From Saprospiraceae bacterium (GTDB taxonomy: Bacteria > Bacteroidota > Bacteroidia > Chitinophagales > Saprospiraceae), in NCBI GenBank assembly GCA_025055285.1, contig JANWXM010000024.1:1-55337 (forward strand): DNA of 55,337 bases, read 5' to 3'. Positions within the stretch are counted from its first letter, which is position 1. Every line of letters begins with the position of its first letter. Below the pieces are notes generated by a model. That model was not told the origin of the DNA. It saw only the letters and a list, made by a program, of their open reading frames with translations, and ran no database searches. Of the stretch, positions 8,506-17,917 are shown piece after piece. The position numbers were made by a program, and so were the translations under genes.

Positions 8506-10437
8506 CTATGCTCTGGCGTTTTTCAGAGCTCTATACAAAAGAAGAGCGTCGTGCCCTAGAGTCCAGTTTTTGGCGTACAAAAAGTTAAGGCGTTGAAGTT
8601 CGACCTCTGTTAGAGAAGCACATTCAGACGAGGGCGTCGTAGATGTTGAAAAAAAAACAGCGGGAGGGAGCGCAGGCAGAGCGCTATTGGAGGAAGTGGG
8701 AGCGTAGCCTATCCATGTTTTTCGGCCTAGGAAGACGGGTAACCAATTTTGGGTAAGCAATTTTTTCTCGCCTGTTGTTCTAAAGAATTCTAAAAGACAG
8801 ATCAAGAGGAGGAGTAGGCAGGCGCCCAAGTCGAAGATGCGTTTGAGCCGACGGTATTCGGGCTTGGCCAATCGGAAAGCAGGCGTCGACGAGTATAGCT
8901 CGCCGGGGCGGTCTTTGTGGTTGCTGCCGATGATGTGGTTGCTTCCAGAGGGCAAGGTTTTATAGCGCAAATTTGGACCAAGGCGCTCCATGGCATCTAG
9001 CATGCGAGAGATGGGCACGTCTTGGGTGCAGAAGATAATTTCGTCGACGCCAAAAAGCCGGGTTAAAGTAGGCAGGCGTTCGAGTTGTTCGGGCGGGAGG
9101 GTCAGGGTGAGTTCCCAGGCGATTTCGGCGCGCTGGAGGAGCTGTTGGGCCCGCTCGCTTTCAATTGCAGTGCCGACAATGAGGATGTTGCGGCGGCGCG
9201 CCTGTCCGACATGCCAATCGCGATATTCGAAGAAATGAAGCAAAACGCGCAGCAAAGATAGGCTTCCTGCCGTCCAGATTGCGCCTAAGACAAGCACGGC
9301 GCGAGAGGGGCGGAACGCTTGGTCGAGGAAACCATAGATGGCGGCCAATACGAGTGAGCCGAAGCCGATGTTGCGCAGCAATCGAACCAGGTCGTACCGC
9401 TGGTCGTAGCTGCCGCCTAGCCAAAGAGCAAACAACCAAACGCTGACGTAGAGGGGGAAATTGAACCATAAGATAGAGGGCTGAAAGTAATCGGGATCTT
9501 TGTAATAGTAATGCGCCCAAAAATTCTTTAGCACAACTAGGCCGCCGTACATGAGGACAACGTCTAGTAGTGGCAGCCAAACGCGATGCGCTGCTCGAGC
9601 GGCTAGGGCTGCAATGGCGCGCAGGGCGATGGCTATTTGGAGCAGAAATACAATCAAACCTGCTCTACTCTGCTGAAAGTGTTTTCGAGTGAAGACAATC
9701 ATCGCCTCGTAGAAGCGCCGCACGTAGCGAAAATCTTTTTGCGTGCTCTCGCCCTTGTAGTGCAAGATACGCACGTGCGGATAATAGTAATTTTGGAAAC
9801 CAGCTTTCTGAAGGCGATACGACAAATCAATGTCTTCGCCATACATAAAAAAGGCCTCATCGAGCAAGCCAGCCTGCTCTAGGGCAGAGCGCCGCATAAA
9901 CATGAAGCACCCTGCCAGCACCTCGACCTGTTGAATTTTTTTTGGGCTGAGATGACCTAGGTAGTACCGATTGAAGCGCGCACTGCGCGGAAAGATAAGG
10001 CCGAGCCCCGTCATCTTGCAAAACGACACCCAAGGCGTGGGAAAACCGCGCTTGCTCTCAGGTAGGTATTGGCCGCTGCCGTCGAGCATGCGAACGCCTA
10101 GGGCGCCAGCTTCTGGGTGCGCATTCATGAAAGCCAGGCAATGGTGAAACGTATCTTCTTCTACGAGTGTATCGGGGTTGAGTAGCAGCACGTACTCGCC
10201 TCTACAATAGCGAAGTGCCTGATTATTAGCTGCTGCAAAGCCTACGTTCTGCTCGTTGACGACGAGATTTACCTCTGGGAAACGCCGGCGAACCATCGCG
10301 GCAGAGTCGTCGCTCGAGGCGTTATCTACTACCCATATTTCGCTCTCAAGGCCTCGGAGGGCTCGCTGCACAGAAAGCAGGCATTGCTCCAAAAAGGCAC
10401 TTACGTTGTAACTCACAATGACTACCGACAAGCGCAT
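8506..10437 (-). CDS. GT2 glycosyltransferase fused to a membrane and sugar-transferase-like domain
   Basis: Residues 1 to about 260 form a family-2 glycosyltransferase: SVVIVSYNVSAFLEQCL, WVVDNASSDDS, NVGFAAANNQA, the metal-binding region LLLNPDT, and MYGEDIDLSYRLQKAGF, all typical of rhamnosyltransferase-like enzymes. Several membrane helices follow (about 260-415). Next is a Rossmann-like segment starting RRRNILIVGTAIESERAQQLL (about 430-530). A last hydrophobic helix near 550-570, YRRLKRIFDLGACLLLLLIC, then GRKTWIGYAP, resembles bacterial polyprenyl-phosphate sugar transferases (WcaJ/PglC type), but the catalytic KFRSM-type motif is absent. I infer a membrane-bound enzyme of surface polysaccharide synthesis. 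CACTTTTG at 10449-10442, one base off the -7 consensus, lies just upstream of the start. Confidence 0.8.
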   Translation of the reverse strand: MRLSVVIVSYNVSAFLEQCLLSVQRALRGLESEIWVVDNASSDDSAAMVRRRFPEVNLVVNEQNVGFAAANNQALRYCRGEYVLLLNPDTLVEEDTFHHCLAFMNAHPEAGALGVRMLDGSGQYLPESKRGFPTPWVSFCKMTGLGLIFPRSARFNRYYLGHLSPKKIQQVEVLAGCFMFMRRSALEQAGLLDEAFFMYGEDIDLSYRLQKAGFQNYYYPHVRILHYKGESTQKDFRYVRRFYEAMIVFTRKHFQQSRAGLIVFLLQIAIALRAIAALAARAAHRVWLPLLDVVLMYGGLVVLKNFWAHYYYKDPDYFQPSILWFNFPLYVSVWLFALWLGGSYDQRYDLVRLLRNIGFGSLVLAAIYGFLDQAFRPSRAVLVLGAIWTAGSLSLLRVLLHFFEYRDWHVGQARRRNILIVGTAIESERAQQLLQRAEIAWELTLTLPPEQLERLPTLTRLFGVDEIIFCTQDVPISRMLDAMERLGPNLRYKTLPSGSNHIIGSNHKDRPGELYSSTPAFRLAKPEYRRLKRIFDLGACLLLLLICLLEFFRTTGEKKLLTQNWLPVFLGRKTWIGYAPTSSNSALPALPPAVFFSTSTTPSSECASLTEVELQRLNFLYAKNWTLGHDALLLYRALKNARA

Positions 10438-10540
10438 AATGCAAAAGTGCAGCGACTTTCACCTTCGCGAAACAGCGTTTTAAGCAAGAAGAACTCTTGC
10501 TCGGTTGCCAAAATTTTTCCTTTTTTCACCCTCTTAACGC

Positions 10541-10548
10541 TACCTTTG
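10541..10548 (+). promoter_or_regulatory. -7 promoter element upstream of the PpiD-like gene
   Basis: TACCTTTG fits TAnnTTTG exactly. The start codon is 68 bp downstream, and AGAAGGAA at 10609-10616 could serve as a ribosome binding site. No good -33 TTG is seen at 19 bp. Confidence 0.5.
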
Positions 10549-10616
10549 CGTCTACTTCTTGAAAAATGGTTTTGCTTTTAATTTTAGAAAATTGAATGTC
10601 AAAATTTTAGAAGGAA

Positions 10617-12737
10617 ATGGCTTTAATCGGGACGATTCGTAAGAATGGCTGGATTCTCATTGTGCTCATGGTGTTAGCTTTGGGTGGGTTCATCTTGATG
10701 GACATCATTACTAATGCTCAGCGCTATAGCTCGGCTGATTTGAACACAATAGGCAAGGTGAAGGGCGAAACCATTAAGCGCTCAGAATTTGAGACATACG
10801 AGAAGCTCATTTATTCCAATGCCAAGCCGGGCATGATCTATCAAGTTCGCGAACAGGTATGGAACTACTTCGTTCAACGCACTTTGTTAGAAAAAGAGGC
10901 TGAAAAAATAGGTCTTGCCGTGGGCAAAGAGGAGCTCATGGACTTGCAATTTGGTCAAAACCTCAGCCCGGTGATCGTTCAGCGTTTTTCAGGGCCGGAT
11001 GGCCAACCCAACCGCGAGCAGTTGAACAACATCAAGAACGCGATTGAGTCAGGGAATTTTACTGACCCGATGAATCGCGCCTATTGGGCTACTCAAGAGA
11101 AAGAGATCATCACTGAACGCTTGCAGGAAAAGATGAGCGCCCTGATTACAAAGAGCATTTACGCACCTACCTGGCAAGCAGAGATGGCTTTTAGAGAAAG
11201 TAATCAGCGCGCGAATTTCCTCTTTGTGCGCCTTCCATATGATAAAGTGGCTGACAGCGAAGTTACCCTTACGGATAAAGATTATGCTGATTATTTGAAA
11301 GAAAACCCAAATCTGTATTATCAATTTGACGAGACACGCGTGGTGGAGTACGTCGAGTTCAACGTCTATCCCACCGCAGCTGACAGCGCTCGAGCGCGCG
11401 AAAACGCTTGGAAACTCTGGGAAGGATTGCGCACAGCGACAAATGATTCTATTTACACCGTTACCAACCGCGGAACCGTAGATAATCGATATCGCAAAAA
11501 AGACGACTTGCCCGCCGCGGCTGCAGATTCTCTGTTGACGGCTCCGGTAGGAACCATTGTTGGGCCCTTTCAAGACCAGGGTAATTGGGTGATAGCAAAA
11601 ATTTTAGGACGTAAAGTAGTTCCCGACTCTGTACAAGCGCGCCACATCTTGTTGCGCAATGCCACGGCGGAGAATGAGAAAAAAATCGACAGCTTGATGG
11701 CTTTACTCACCTCCAAGAAGGCGCGTTTTGATTCGCTAGCCATAGCCAATAGCCAAGACCCTGGCTCGGCATCGAAAGGAGGAGACTTAGGCTGGTTTGC
11801 AGAAGGCGTCATGGTGCCAGAATTCAATGCCGTGTGCTTTTACGACTCTGAAATCGGCAAATATTACAAAGTTTCGACCCAATTTGGCTGGCATCTTGTC
11901 GAGGTGACGGGCAAAAAGTTTTTAAACAACCAAGCGGGCGTGCGTTTGGCGTTGCTTAAAGAGCCCATTGAACCCAGTAAAGAAACACAACAGCGCATTA
12001 AGGACAAGGCTCTAGAAATCCTTCAGAAAGCAAAAAATCGCGTGCAATTGGTCGAGTTAGCCAACAAGGAGGGCTATGTCCTCATGACTAGTCAGCCACT
12101 CAAGGCAACAGATTACGCCCTTACTGTTTTTGGCCAGGGAGAGGAAGCCCGTGAAATCGTTCGCTGGGCCTTTGACCCCAAGACAAAAATAGACGCCGTA
12201 GCTCAAGAAGTATTCTCTTTCCGCGCTCCAGAGGGTGGCTATTACGACAGCAAATACGTGCTCGCTGCGCTCAAGAGTATTACACCGGCGGGTAAACCAA
12301 CCGTAGCGACGCTTAAAGGCAACACGCGCGCTGAGCTAGAGATTCGCAACCGCAAGAAAGCCGAAATCCTTAAGCAAAAAATAGGCAGTAAGACTGACTT
12401 GAACGCTCTTGCTGCTGAGTGGGGCGTCACCGTCGATACGGCGCAAAGCGTGACAATGTCTCAATCCTTTATCCCTTCAGCAGGTAACGAGCCTCGCCTC
12501 ATTGGAGCAGTCTTCCACGCCGGTAAAAAAGGCGTTTCAATAAAGCCCATCGCTGGCAACAGCGGCGTATTTGTGGTTCAATTATTAGAAGATATTCCTC
12601 AACTGACGCCGCCAGCGGATTTGACTTTGTTCCGCCGTCAAGCCGTCTCGACTGCTTCAACGAACTTACGCATGAGTTGGTTCAACCTATGGCGCAAGTA
12701 CTGCGAAATTGACGATTACCGAAGCCGTTTCCTCTGA
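10617..12737 (+). CDS. PpiD-like periplasmic peptidyl-prolyl isomerase / chaperone
   Basis: The 706-residue protein has an N-terminal membrane anchor (NGWILIVLMVLALGGFILMDI) and a SurA/PpiD-type N-terminal chaperone region. A parvulin domain lies at about residues 335-435: VQARHILLRNA, FDSLAIANSQDPGSASKGGD, LGWFAEGVMVPEFNAV and TQFGWHLVEVTGK. A long C-terminal region follows. The layout matches PpiD, an inner-membrane-anchored foldase facing the periplasm that assists newly secreted proteins. The start is supported by the ribosome binding site and by the anchor beginning at residue 10. No partner gene is next to it. Confidence 0.88.
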   Translation: MALIGTIRKNGWILIVLMVLALGGFILMDIITNAQRYSSADLNTIGKVKGETIKRSEFETYEKLIYSNAKPGMIYQVREQVWNYFVQRTLLEKEAEKIGLAVGKEELMDLQFGQNLSPVIVQRFSGPDGQPNREQLNNIKNAIESGNFTDPMNRAYWATQEKEIITERLQEKMSALITKSIYAPTWQAEMAFRESNQRANFLFVRLPYDKVADSEVTLTDKDYADYLKENPNLYYQFDETRVVEYVEFNVYPTAADSARARENAWKLWEGLRTATNDSIYTVTNRGTVDNRYRKKDDLPAAAADSLLTAPVGTIVGPFQDQGNWVIAKILGRKVVPDSVQARHILLRNATAENEKKIDSLMALLTSKKARFDSLAIANSQDPGSASKGGDLGWFAEGVMVPEFNAVCFYDSEIGKYYKVSTQFGWHLVEVTGKKFLNNQAGVRLALLKEPIEPSKETQQRIKDKALEILQKAKNRVQLVELANKEGYVLMTSQPLKATDYALTVFGQGEEAREIVRWAFDPKTKIDAVAQEVFSFRAPEGGYYDSKYVLAALKSITPAGKPTVATLKGNTRAELEIRNRKKAEILKQKIGSKTDLNALAAEWGVTVDTAQSVTMSQSFIPSAGNEPRLIGAVFHAGKKGVSIKPIAGNSGVFVVQLLEDIPQLTPPADLTLFRRQAVSTASTNLRMSWFNLWRKYCEIDDYRSRFL

Positions 12738-13170
12738 TAAAACGACGGCTTTCAAAAGCATAAAGTTCTCGTTCCCTATTGATTTTCTGAGCGAAAACCT
12801 GCTGAAGGCGAAGACGTGGCTCGGTGTGCCTGGCCAGTAGGGGGCGTGAGTTTCTTTTAGAGGTGAGTTGATTTTGTCATTCGACGCATCAACTACGACT
12901 TTAGGAATGGGTTTCGCACAATCTATCAACATCCAGACCTTTTTAACTGTTTGCGCTTGTGAAAGGGCAAAACAGTTAACACTGTTTCGCATCGGCGAGT
13001 TGAGGTGCTACTTTTAAAATTACTAGAGTCGCGCGTCGATAGAGGAGCATAGGCCGAGGCGCGATAGGTTGCTAGTAGAAAACTGCTCCAGTGCTCTGCG
13101 TCTTCACAGAGCCATTTAGCAATTATAATGCATCTTTGAGGCGCCGGTATTGCTTCAAAAGTTTTTTGCC
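12738..13170. other. 433-bp intergenic stretch, no gene seen
   Basis: Frames on the minus strand here (12687-12992) overlap the end of the PpiD gene and have no protein-like character. CATCTTTG at 13130-13137 is one base off the -7 consensus and could serve the gene at 13171. No RNA gene or repeat recognised. Confidence 0.4.
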
Positions 13171-13719
13171 ATGACGTTTACAGAAGAAGATTATTTCAAT
13201 TTTCAGCGCAAGGTAGAGCGTTACAAAGAAGTTCTACGAAACACAGAAACCTACCGCCAGTATTGGCGAGAATATTTAAAACCTGCTTTGGTCGAGCACC
13301 TTAAAAAAGCCACAGCATTAGTGCAATTGGCGTGTACTGTTGAGGAACGCGCCGACATCTGCAACCTAGAAGCTGTAGTTCTCTCTCTGGGTCACAGCCA
13401 TAGTGGCTTGGGCGAACCTATAGGCAATGGGCTGAGTCGCGACCTTATTAAACACAACGGCGCATTGGTCTATCAGCAGTTGTTCAACGGAAAAATTATG
13501 GTGCTCATCAATTACCCTTACATTGAGCGCTACGGACAACCTCAGCCACCGAAAACCCTGGCCATTTATCGGCCCGAAGAACTCAAGGAACCTTACATCA
13601 TCCGACATTTGGAAACCTTCATTGCCGAGATCACCTTTTGGGAAGACTATGACGACGACCGCCCTGATGAAAACCAGCGCATTGGATTCAAACTCAACTT
13701 TGAGCAACGACAGACGTAG
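13171..13719 (+). CDS. conserved hypothetical protein, 182 residues
   Basis: The ATG at 13171 (MTFTEEDYFNFQRKVERYK) is chosen over a TTG at 13150. The protein is soluble: an N-terminal helical part with YRQYWREYLKPALVEHLKKA, then a mixed region ending in an acidic stretch (FWEDYDDDRPDENQ). No signal peptide, membrane helix or catalytic motif is visible. The single-gene setting gives no functional hint. I do not recognise the family; coding potential is good over the full length. Confidence 0.7.
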   Translation: MTFTEEDYFNFQRKVERYKEVLRNTETYRQYWREYLKPALVEHLKKATALVQLACTVEERADICNLEAVVLSLGHSHSGLGEPIGNGLSRDLIKHNGALVYQQLFNGKIMVLINYPYIERYGQPQPPKTLAIYRPEELKEPYIIRHLETFIAEITFWEDYDDDRPDENQRIGFKLNFEQRQT

Positions 13720-13926
13720 ACGTTGCTCTTCTCTTTGCTTTCACGAATAAACAAAACGCCTCAGAGGTGCCCCAGGTAGCTTATAGCTTTCCTTGGTGGA
13801 TGCCCTTTCCTCCTTGAACCTACGCGCAAACGACCTTCATCCAAAATTTTTTTTCGTTGATATAAAAAAAGCGATATCTGGTAAAGAGTGCCTCGATCTT
13901 GTGAGCGCTTTTCAATAGGAATATTT

Positions 13927-15384
13927 ATGGCAAGGTTTGTCTGGCAACACATGCGAGGCGTTCTACGGGTTGTAGCGATGCAGGTAGTGGTAATTGTACC
14001 CCTAGTTGCGCAGGAAATTTGGACGTTGGAGCGTTGCATTCGGTACGCCCAAGAGGCCAACTTGCTCGTCCGTCAGGCCCGAACGAGTGCTCAAGTGGCG
14101 ATGCTGTCAGAGCGTCAGGCGAAGGCTAGCCGTTTGCCTACGCTTAATGCTAATGTCACGGTTGGCGAGCAGTTTGGCCGAACCATTGACCCAGCAACAA
14201 ACCAGTTCGTAACGTCTGGCATCACGTTCAATAGCCTTGGTTTGTCAGCTGCCCTGCCTTTGTTCACTGGCGGGCAAATCACTCATGGGATTCGGCAGGC
14301 GCGCTGGAACGCCCAAGCAGCCCTAGCGGATATTGAGCAGACGGCTAACTCCCTAGCTCTGCAGGTGGCTCAAGCCTACCTGAATGTCTTGCTGGCGGAA
14401 GAGCAGCGCGAAATTGCCTATCGCCGCGTAGAGCAGACGCGTTTCCAGTTGCAGAATACGCTTAAACTCATCGAGGCGGGAAGTGCCCCTGCTGCCGACC
14501 GCTTCAACGCCCAAGCCCAACTTGCTCGTGAAGAGCAATTGGCTGTACAGGCGCAAAATGCCGTCGAACTTGCTATGCTCGCCCTGAAGCAATTGCTTCA
14601 ATTGGAACCCGATTACAATTTGCGCATTGAGCGGCCACGCATCGAACCGCCTGCCGACGCTACCGTGGAAAACCTTACCCTTCCTTCCATCTATGCTGTT
14701 GCCCAGCAAAACCAACCTGGTGTGCGGGCCGCTCATTTCCGCCTTAAAAGCGCCGAGGCGGCCGTCGCTCTTGCAAAGGCGGCCTATTTTCCGAACGTTA
14801 CCCTCTTTGCTAGCTTAAATACGAATTACTCCTCTCTGTTTCGCGATTTTAACAATCCGCGCATTCTCGGCACAGTTTTAAGTGACCCAGTCCTCATCCG
14901 CATTAACGAGGTGGATGTGCCCGTACGCCAGTACATTAACCTTCTCGAGTTCCCGCGGCTGTCGTATTTCGACCAACTCGAACGAAATTTTGGTCAAGGC
15001 GTAGGGCTGCAAGTGAGCATACCCATCTATCAAAACGGTCGCACACGCCTAAGCGTCGAGCGAGCGCGCTTAGGCGTTATTACGGCCCAATTGCAAGAAA
15101 ATCAGGTGAAGCAACAGTTGAAAAACGACATTCAGACGGCCATTGCAAACGCTCGAGCAGCTCGCCTCCAATGGGAAGCCGCTCGGAAGAGCTACGAGGC
15201 TGCTCAAGCTGCTTTCAGCAACGCAGAGCGGCGATACCAACTGGGCGCAGCTAGCCTACCAGAACTTACTACGGCTCGTAACAACCGCGACAATGCCGAA
15301 AATGACCTGCTTATCGCTCGATATGACTACGTCTTTCGGCTTAAAATCCTAGACTTTTATTTGGGAAAGGAAATTCGTCTGTGA
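13927..15384 (+). CDS. TolC-family outer membrane efflux channel
   Basis: The protein is about 485 residues from ATG 13927; the frame extends to a GTG at 13888, but that would precede the signal peptide. The signal segment is VLRVVAMQVVVIVPLVAQ. The mature protein has the duplicated OEP architecture of long helices: WTLERCIRYAQEANLLVRQA at the start, SLALQVAQAYLNVLLAEEQR in the first half, and RRYQLGAASLPELTTARNNR near the C-terminus, as in TolC homologues. Trimers form a channel through the outer membrane and periplasm. The adaptor gene begins 69 bp downstream on the same strand, so the two are likely one export unit. Confidence 0.9.
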   Translation: MARFVWQHMRGVLRVVAMQVVVIVPLVAQEIWTLERCIRYAQEANLLVRQARTSAQVAMLSERQAKASRLPTLNANVTVGEQFGRTIDPATNQFVTSGITFNSLGLSAALPLFTGGQITHGIRQARWNAQAALADIEQTANSLALQVAQAYLNVLLAEEQREIAYRRVEQTRFQLQNTLKLIEAGSAPAADRFNAQAQLAREEQLAVQAQNAVELAMLALKQLLQLEPDYNLRIERPRIEPPADATVENLTLPSIYAVAQQNQPGVRAAHFRLKSAEAAVALAKAAYFPNVTLFASLNTNYSSLFRDFNNPRILGTVLSDPVLIRINEVDVPVRQYINLLEFPRLSYFDQLERNFGQGVGLQVSIPIYQNGRTRLSVERARLGVITAQLQENQVKQQLKNDIQTAIANARAARLQWEAARKSYEAAQAAFSNAERRYQLGAASLPELTTARNNRDNAENDLLIARYDYVFRLKILDFYLGKEIRL

Positions 15385-15453
15385 AATTTGAACGCCTACG
15401 CGAACGTCCTAAAAGCATAAGACATCACCCAAACGCCTTTTTGTTGAATTATT

Positions 15454-16926
15454 ATGGCTATCTCATTGAAAAACAAAAACACGCGACTTGTCTACGTCGG
15501 TATAGGCGCATTAGCCTTTCTCCTCGTTGCAGCAGTGATCAAAGCGCGCCAAACACCCAGAGGCGAGCCCGTGACGCTGGAAAAAGTGCAGCGGCGTACC
15601 ATTCGCGAAGTAGTAAGTGCTAGCGGAAAGATTTTCCCAGAGACGGAGGTCAAGATCAGTTCAGACGTTTCGGGTGAGGTAGTTGAGCTCTTCGTACGCG
15701 AGGGCGACTCTGTAGTGGCTGGCCAAATTCTAGCTAAAATTCGCCCTGACGAATACCTGAGCGCCGTAGAACGAGGGCAGGCGGCGCTCAACAGTGCTCA
15801 AGCGCAGCGACAAATATCTGCCTCCAATGCCGAGAGCTCTATGGCGCAAATTGAGCAACTAAAAGCAGAAAAAAATCGAATAGTGGCTCAATTGGAGGCG
15901 GCCAGAGGTATACATCGCCGTAACGAACAACTCTACCGCGAAGGCATTCTCTCTCAACAAGATTATGAAAATTCGCTCAGCAACTTAAGAGCGCTAGAAA
16001 GCGCTTATGCGGCCGCGGACGCTTCGCTGAAAGCCGCAGAGAAAAATTTGGCGAGCGCCCAAGCCAACATTCGCGTAGCAGAATTCGGCATTGCTAGCGC
16101 TCAAGCCACCTTGAAGGAACTGCGCACCAGCTTGCAGAAGACCATCGTCGTAGCGCCCGTCAGTGGCATCATTAGCAAGCTCAACATCGAAAAAGGCGAG
16201 CGCGTGGTGGGTACCCTTCAAATGGCCGGCACTGAAATGATGCGCATCGCCAATCTGCATTCTATGGAAGTCCAAGTAGAAGTGAGCGAGAATGATATTT
16301 TGAAAGTTTCCGTCGGAAACGAAGCGGATATTGAAGTAGACGCTTACCTCGGGCGCATCTTTAAGGGTAAAGTTTCTGAAATAGCCAATAGCGCAAGCAA
16401 CATCAGCACCGGAGCCACTGGCGCTCTTTCCTCGCTCAACACCGATCAAGTGACTAATTTTATCGTTAAAGTGCGCATAGACCCAGCCTCATATGCCGAC
16501 CTCATGAGTGACGGACGGCAATATCCCTTTCGGCCAGGCATGTCCGCTTCTGTAGATATCTATACTAAAACTGTCGAAAACGCGCTTAGCGTGCCCATTA
16601 TAGCCGTAACAGCGCGCACCGACAACAAGACGACGACTGCCTCTTCGGACGATAAGGCAGGCAACCCAGAGGAGATACAGTCGAAAAACAAAGCCAATAA
16701 CGCCTCTCCGCAGAAGGTGCGCGAAGTTGTGTTTGTCGCCGTGGGTGACACCGTTGCCATGCGCGAAGTGAAAACAGGCATTCAGGACAACGACTACATT
16801 CAAATCATCTCAGGGCTGAAAGAAGGAGAGCTCGTGGTCACTGGCCCATACAGCGCAATTGCGCGCAAACTAAAGTCAGGTAGCCGAATTCGCGAGGAGA
16901 AGAAAAAGGAGAAGAAAGAGGAGTAG
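15454..16926 (+). CDS. periplasmic adaptor (HlyD/MacA-type membrane fusion protein)
   Basis: The 490-residue protein begins with a membrane anchor (LVYVGIGALAFLLVAAVI). A lipoyl-like half-motif, VKISSDVSGEVVELFVREGD, is followed by a long alpha-hairpin (about 95-215) rich in Ala/Gln/Glu. The second lipoyl half is TIVVAPVSGIISKLNIEKGE, then a beta-barrel domain and a membrane-proximal domain with an insertion of low-complexity polar sequence (about residues 390-420). The C-terminal tail is highly basic and acidic (EEKKKEKKEE). Adaptors of this type join an inner-membrane pump to a TolC channel. A MacB-like ABC permease would be expected next but is absent; the following gene is unrelated. Confidence 0.9.
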   Translation: MAISLKNKNTRLVYVGIGALAFLLVAAVIKARQTPRGEPVTLEKVQRRTIREVVSASGKIFPETEVKISSDVSGEVVELFVREGDSVVAGQILAKIRPDEYLSAVERGQAALNSAQAQRQISASNAESSMAQIEQLKAEKNRIVAQLEAARGIHRRNEQLYREGILSQQDYENSLSNLRALESAYAAADASLKAAEKNLASAQANIRVAEFGIASAQATLKELRTSLQKTIVVAPVSGIISKLNIEKGERVVGTLQMAGTEMMRIANLHSMEVQVEVSENDILKVSVGNEADIEVDAYLGRIFKGKVSEIANSASNISTGATGALSSLNTDQVTNFIVKVRIDPASYADLMSDGRQYPFRPGMSASVDIYTKTVENALSVPIIAVTARTDNKTTTASSDDKAGNPEEIQSKNKANNASPQKVREVVFVAVGDTVAMREVKTGIQDNDYIQIISGLKEGELVVTGPYSAIARKLKSGSRIREEKKKEKKEE

Positions 16927-17259
16927 GAATCAAGCGCCTTCTATTGCGCGTTTAAAGAGACAAGGGCATACATGGAGCACTCCCCTCAAGTCGATCTCCT
17001 TTTTTGCATTCGCCGCCTACGGCTTCTATAGGGTGCATCAGCGATTTCCTCTGCCAACGAGATTGAACCTTCTAGCCGATTTTGACTTCTTGCCAATAAT
17101 TTAGTTCCTTGCTGTGCTACAGATTGCCGCCTTCTTTTGCGCGGGTTGACTCAGAGGTGAAAGCACACTCGCGCACAAGGGCCTCTGGAGTAGGTGAATA
17201 AACATCTTGTATTTTGCTAACTCATTTGCACACAACTGTGGTTATCGTTTGCTGTAGCT
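16927..17259. other. 333-bp intergenic stretch, no gene seen
   Basis: No open frame of protein-like character, tRNA or clear terminator was found. The downstream part is AT-richer (around TTGTATTTTGC, 17207-17217) and probably contains the promoter of the gene at 17260, but no exact consensus is present. Confidence 0.4.
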
Positions 17260-17769
17260 ATGGAAGAGAGCCGCTTCGATCCTTCTGCTTCTACCGCTAC
17301 GCCTGAAAACGGGCGCTCTCCTATGGTACTGCTTTCCTCAAGCTGGACGCTGTTTTGGCGCGTCTTTATGCCGGTTTTCGGAACTGTATTTTTGAGTGGT
17401 TTTTGGCTTCTCCTTTGGGCGACACCTGCCGACGAGCTTTACTTACCCTATTCCATTTGGTGGCCCAGAGCTCTCTGCTTTATGCTGTGGTTGTTGTGGC
17501 TAGGCTATGTGAAATGGTCTCTCTGGCCGCTCAAGCGCATTGATGCCGACGACTCTTACGTTTATGTAACTAATTACTGGACGACAGTGCGCTATCCCTG
17601 GACGGATATCGAACGTCTAGAAAAACGCCGACTCGGAGGCCGGAAAGTGATGGTGTTGCACCTTAAAGGCTCGGGTCGTTTCGGGCAACAAATTCGCTTC
17701 TTGCCAGCATCGCATTGCCTAGAATGGCTTCAGCGGCGAGGAATGAAGGTAGAAGAACCCGCTTCATAA
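17260..17769 (+). CDS. two-helix membrane protein with a PH-like C-terminal domain
   Basis: The 169-residue protein has a polar N-terminus of about 30 residues, then two membrane helices (FWRVFMPVFGTVFLSGFWLLL and RALCFMLWLLWLGYVKW). A cytoplasmic domain follows: ADDSYVYVTNYWTTVRYPWT, DIERLEKRRLGGRKVMVLHL. The pattern of a short two-helix anchor followed by a seven-strand domain resembles the bacterial PH (YdbT/DUF304-like) family. Function is unknown. The gene stands alone and its stop is 149 bp from the convergent neighbour. Confidence 0.65.
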   Translation: MEESRFDPSASTATPENGRSPMVLLSSSWTLFWRVFMPVFGTVFLSGFWLLLWATPADELYLPYSIWWPRALCFMLWLLWLGYVKWSLWPLKRIDADDSYVYVTNYWTTVRYPWTDIERLEKRRLGGRKVMVLHLKGSGRFGQQIRFLPASHCLEWLQRRGMKVEEPAS

Positions 17770-17917
17770 CTCCATGAACTTGGCGCACGTCATCTCGCCG
17801 TGATTTTTCACCACAAAATCGACCGCCGAGGAAGTGGAGTAGATTTTCTAGGAATCCAGACGCGGGCAATAGCACGGCTTGGGCGCTGGCAAAACGCTCT
17901 GCGCTGCTTGTGTGTCC

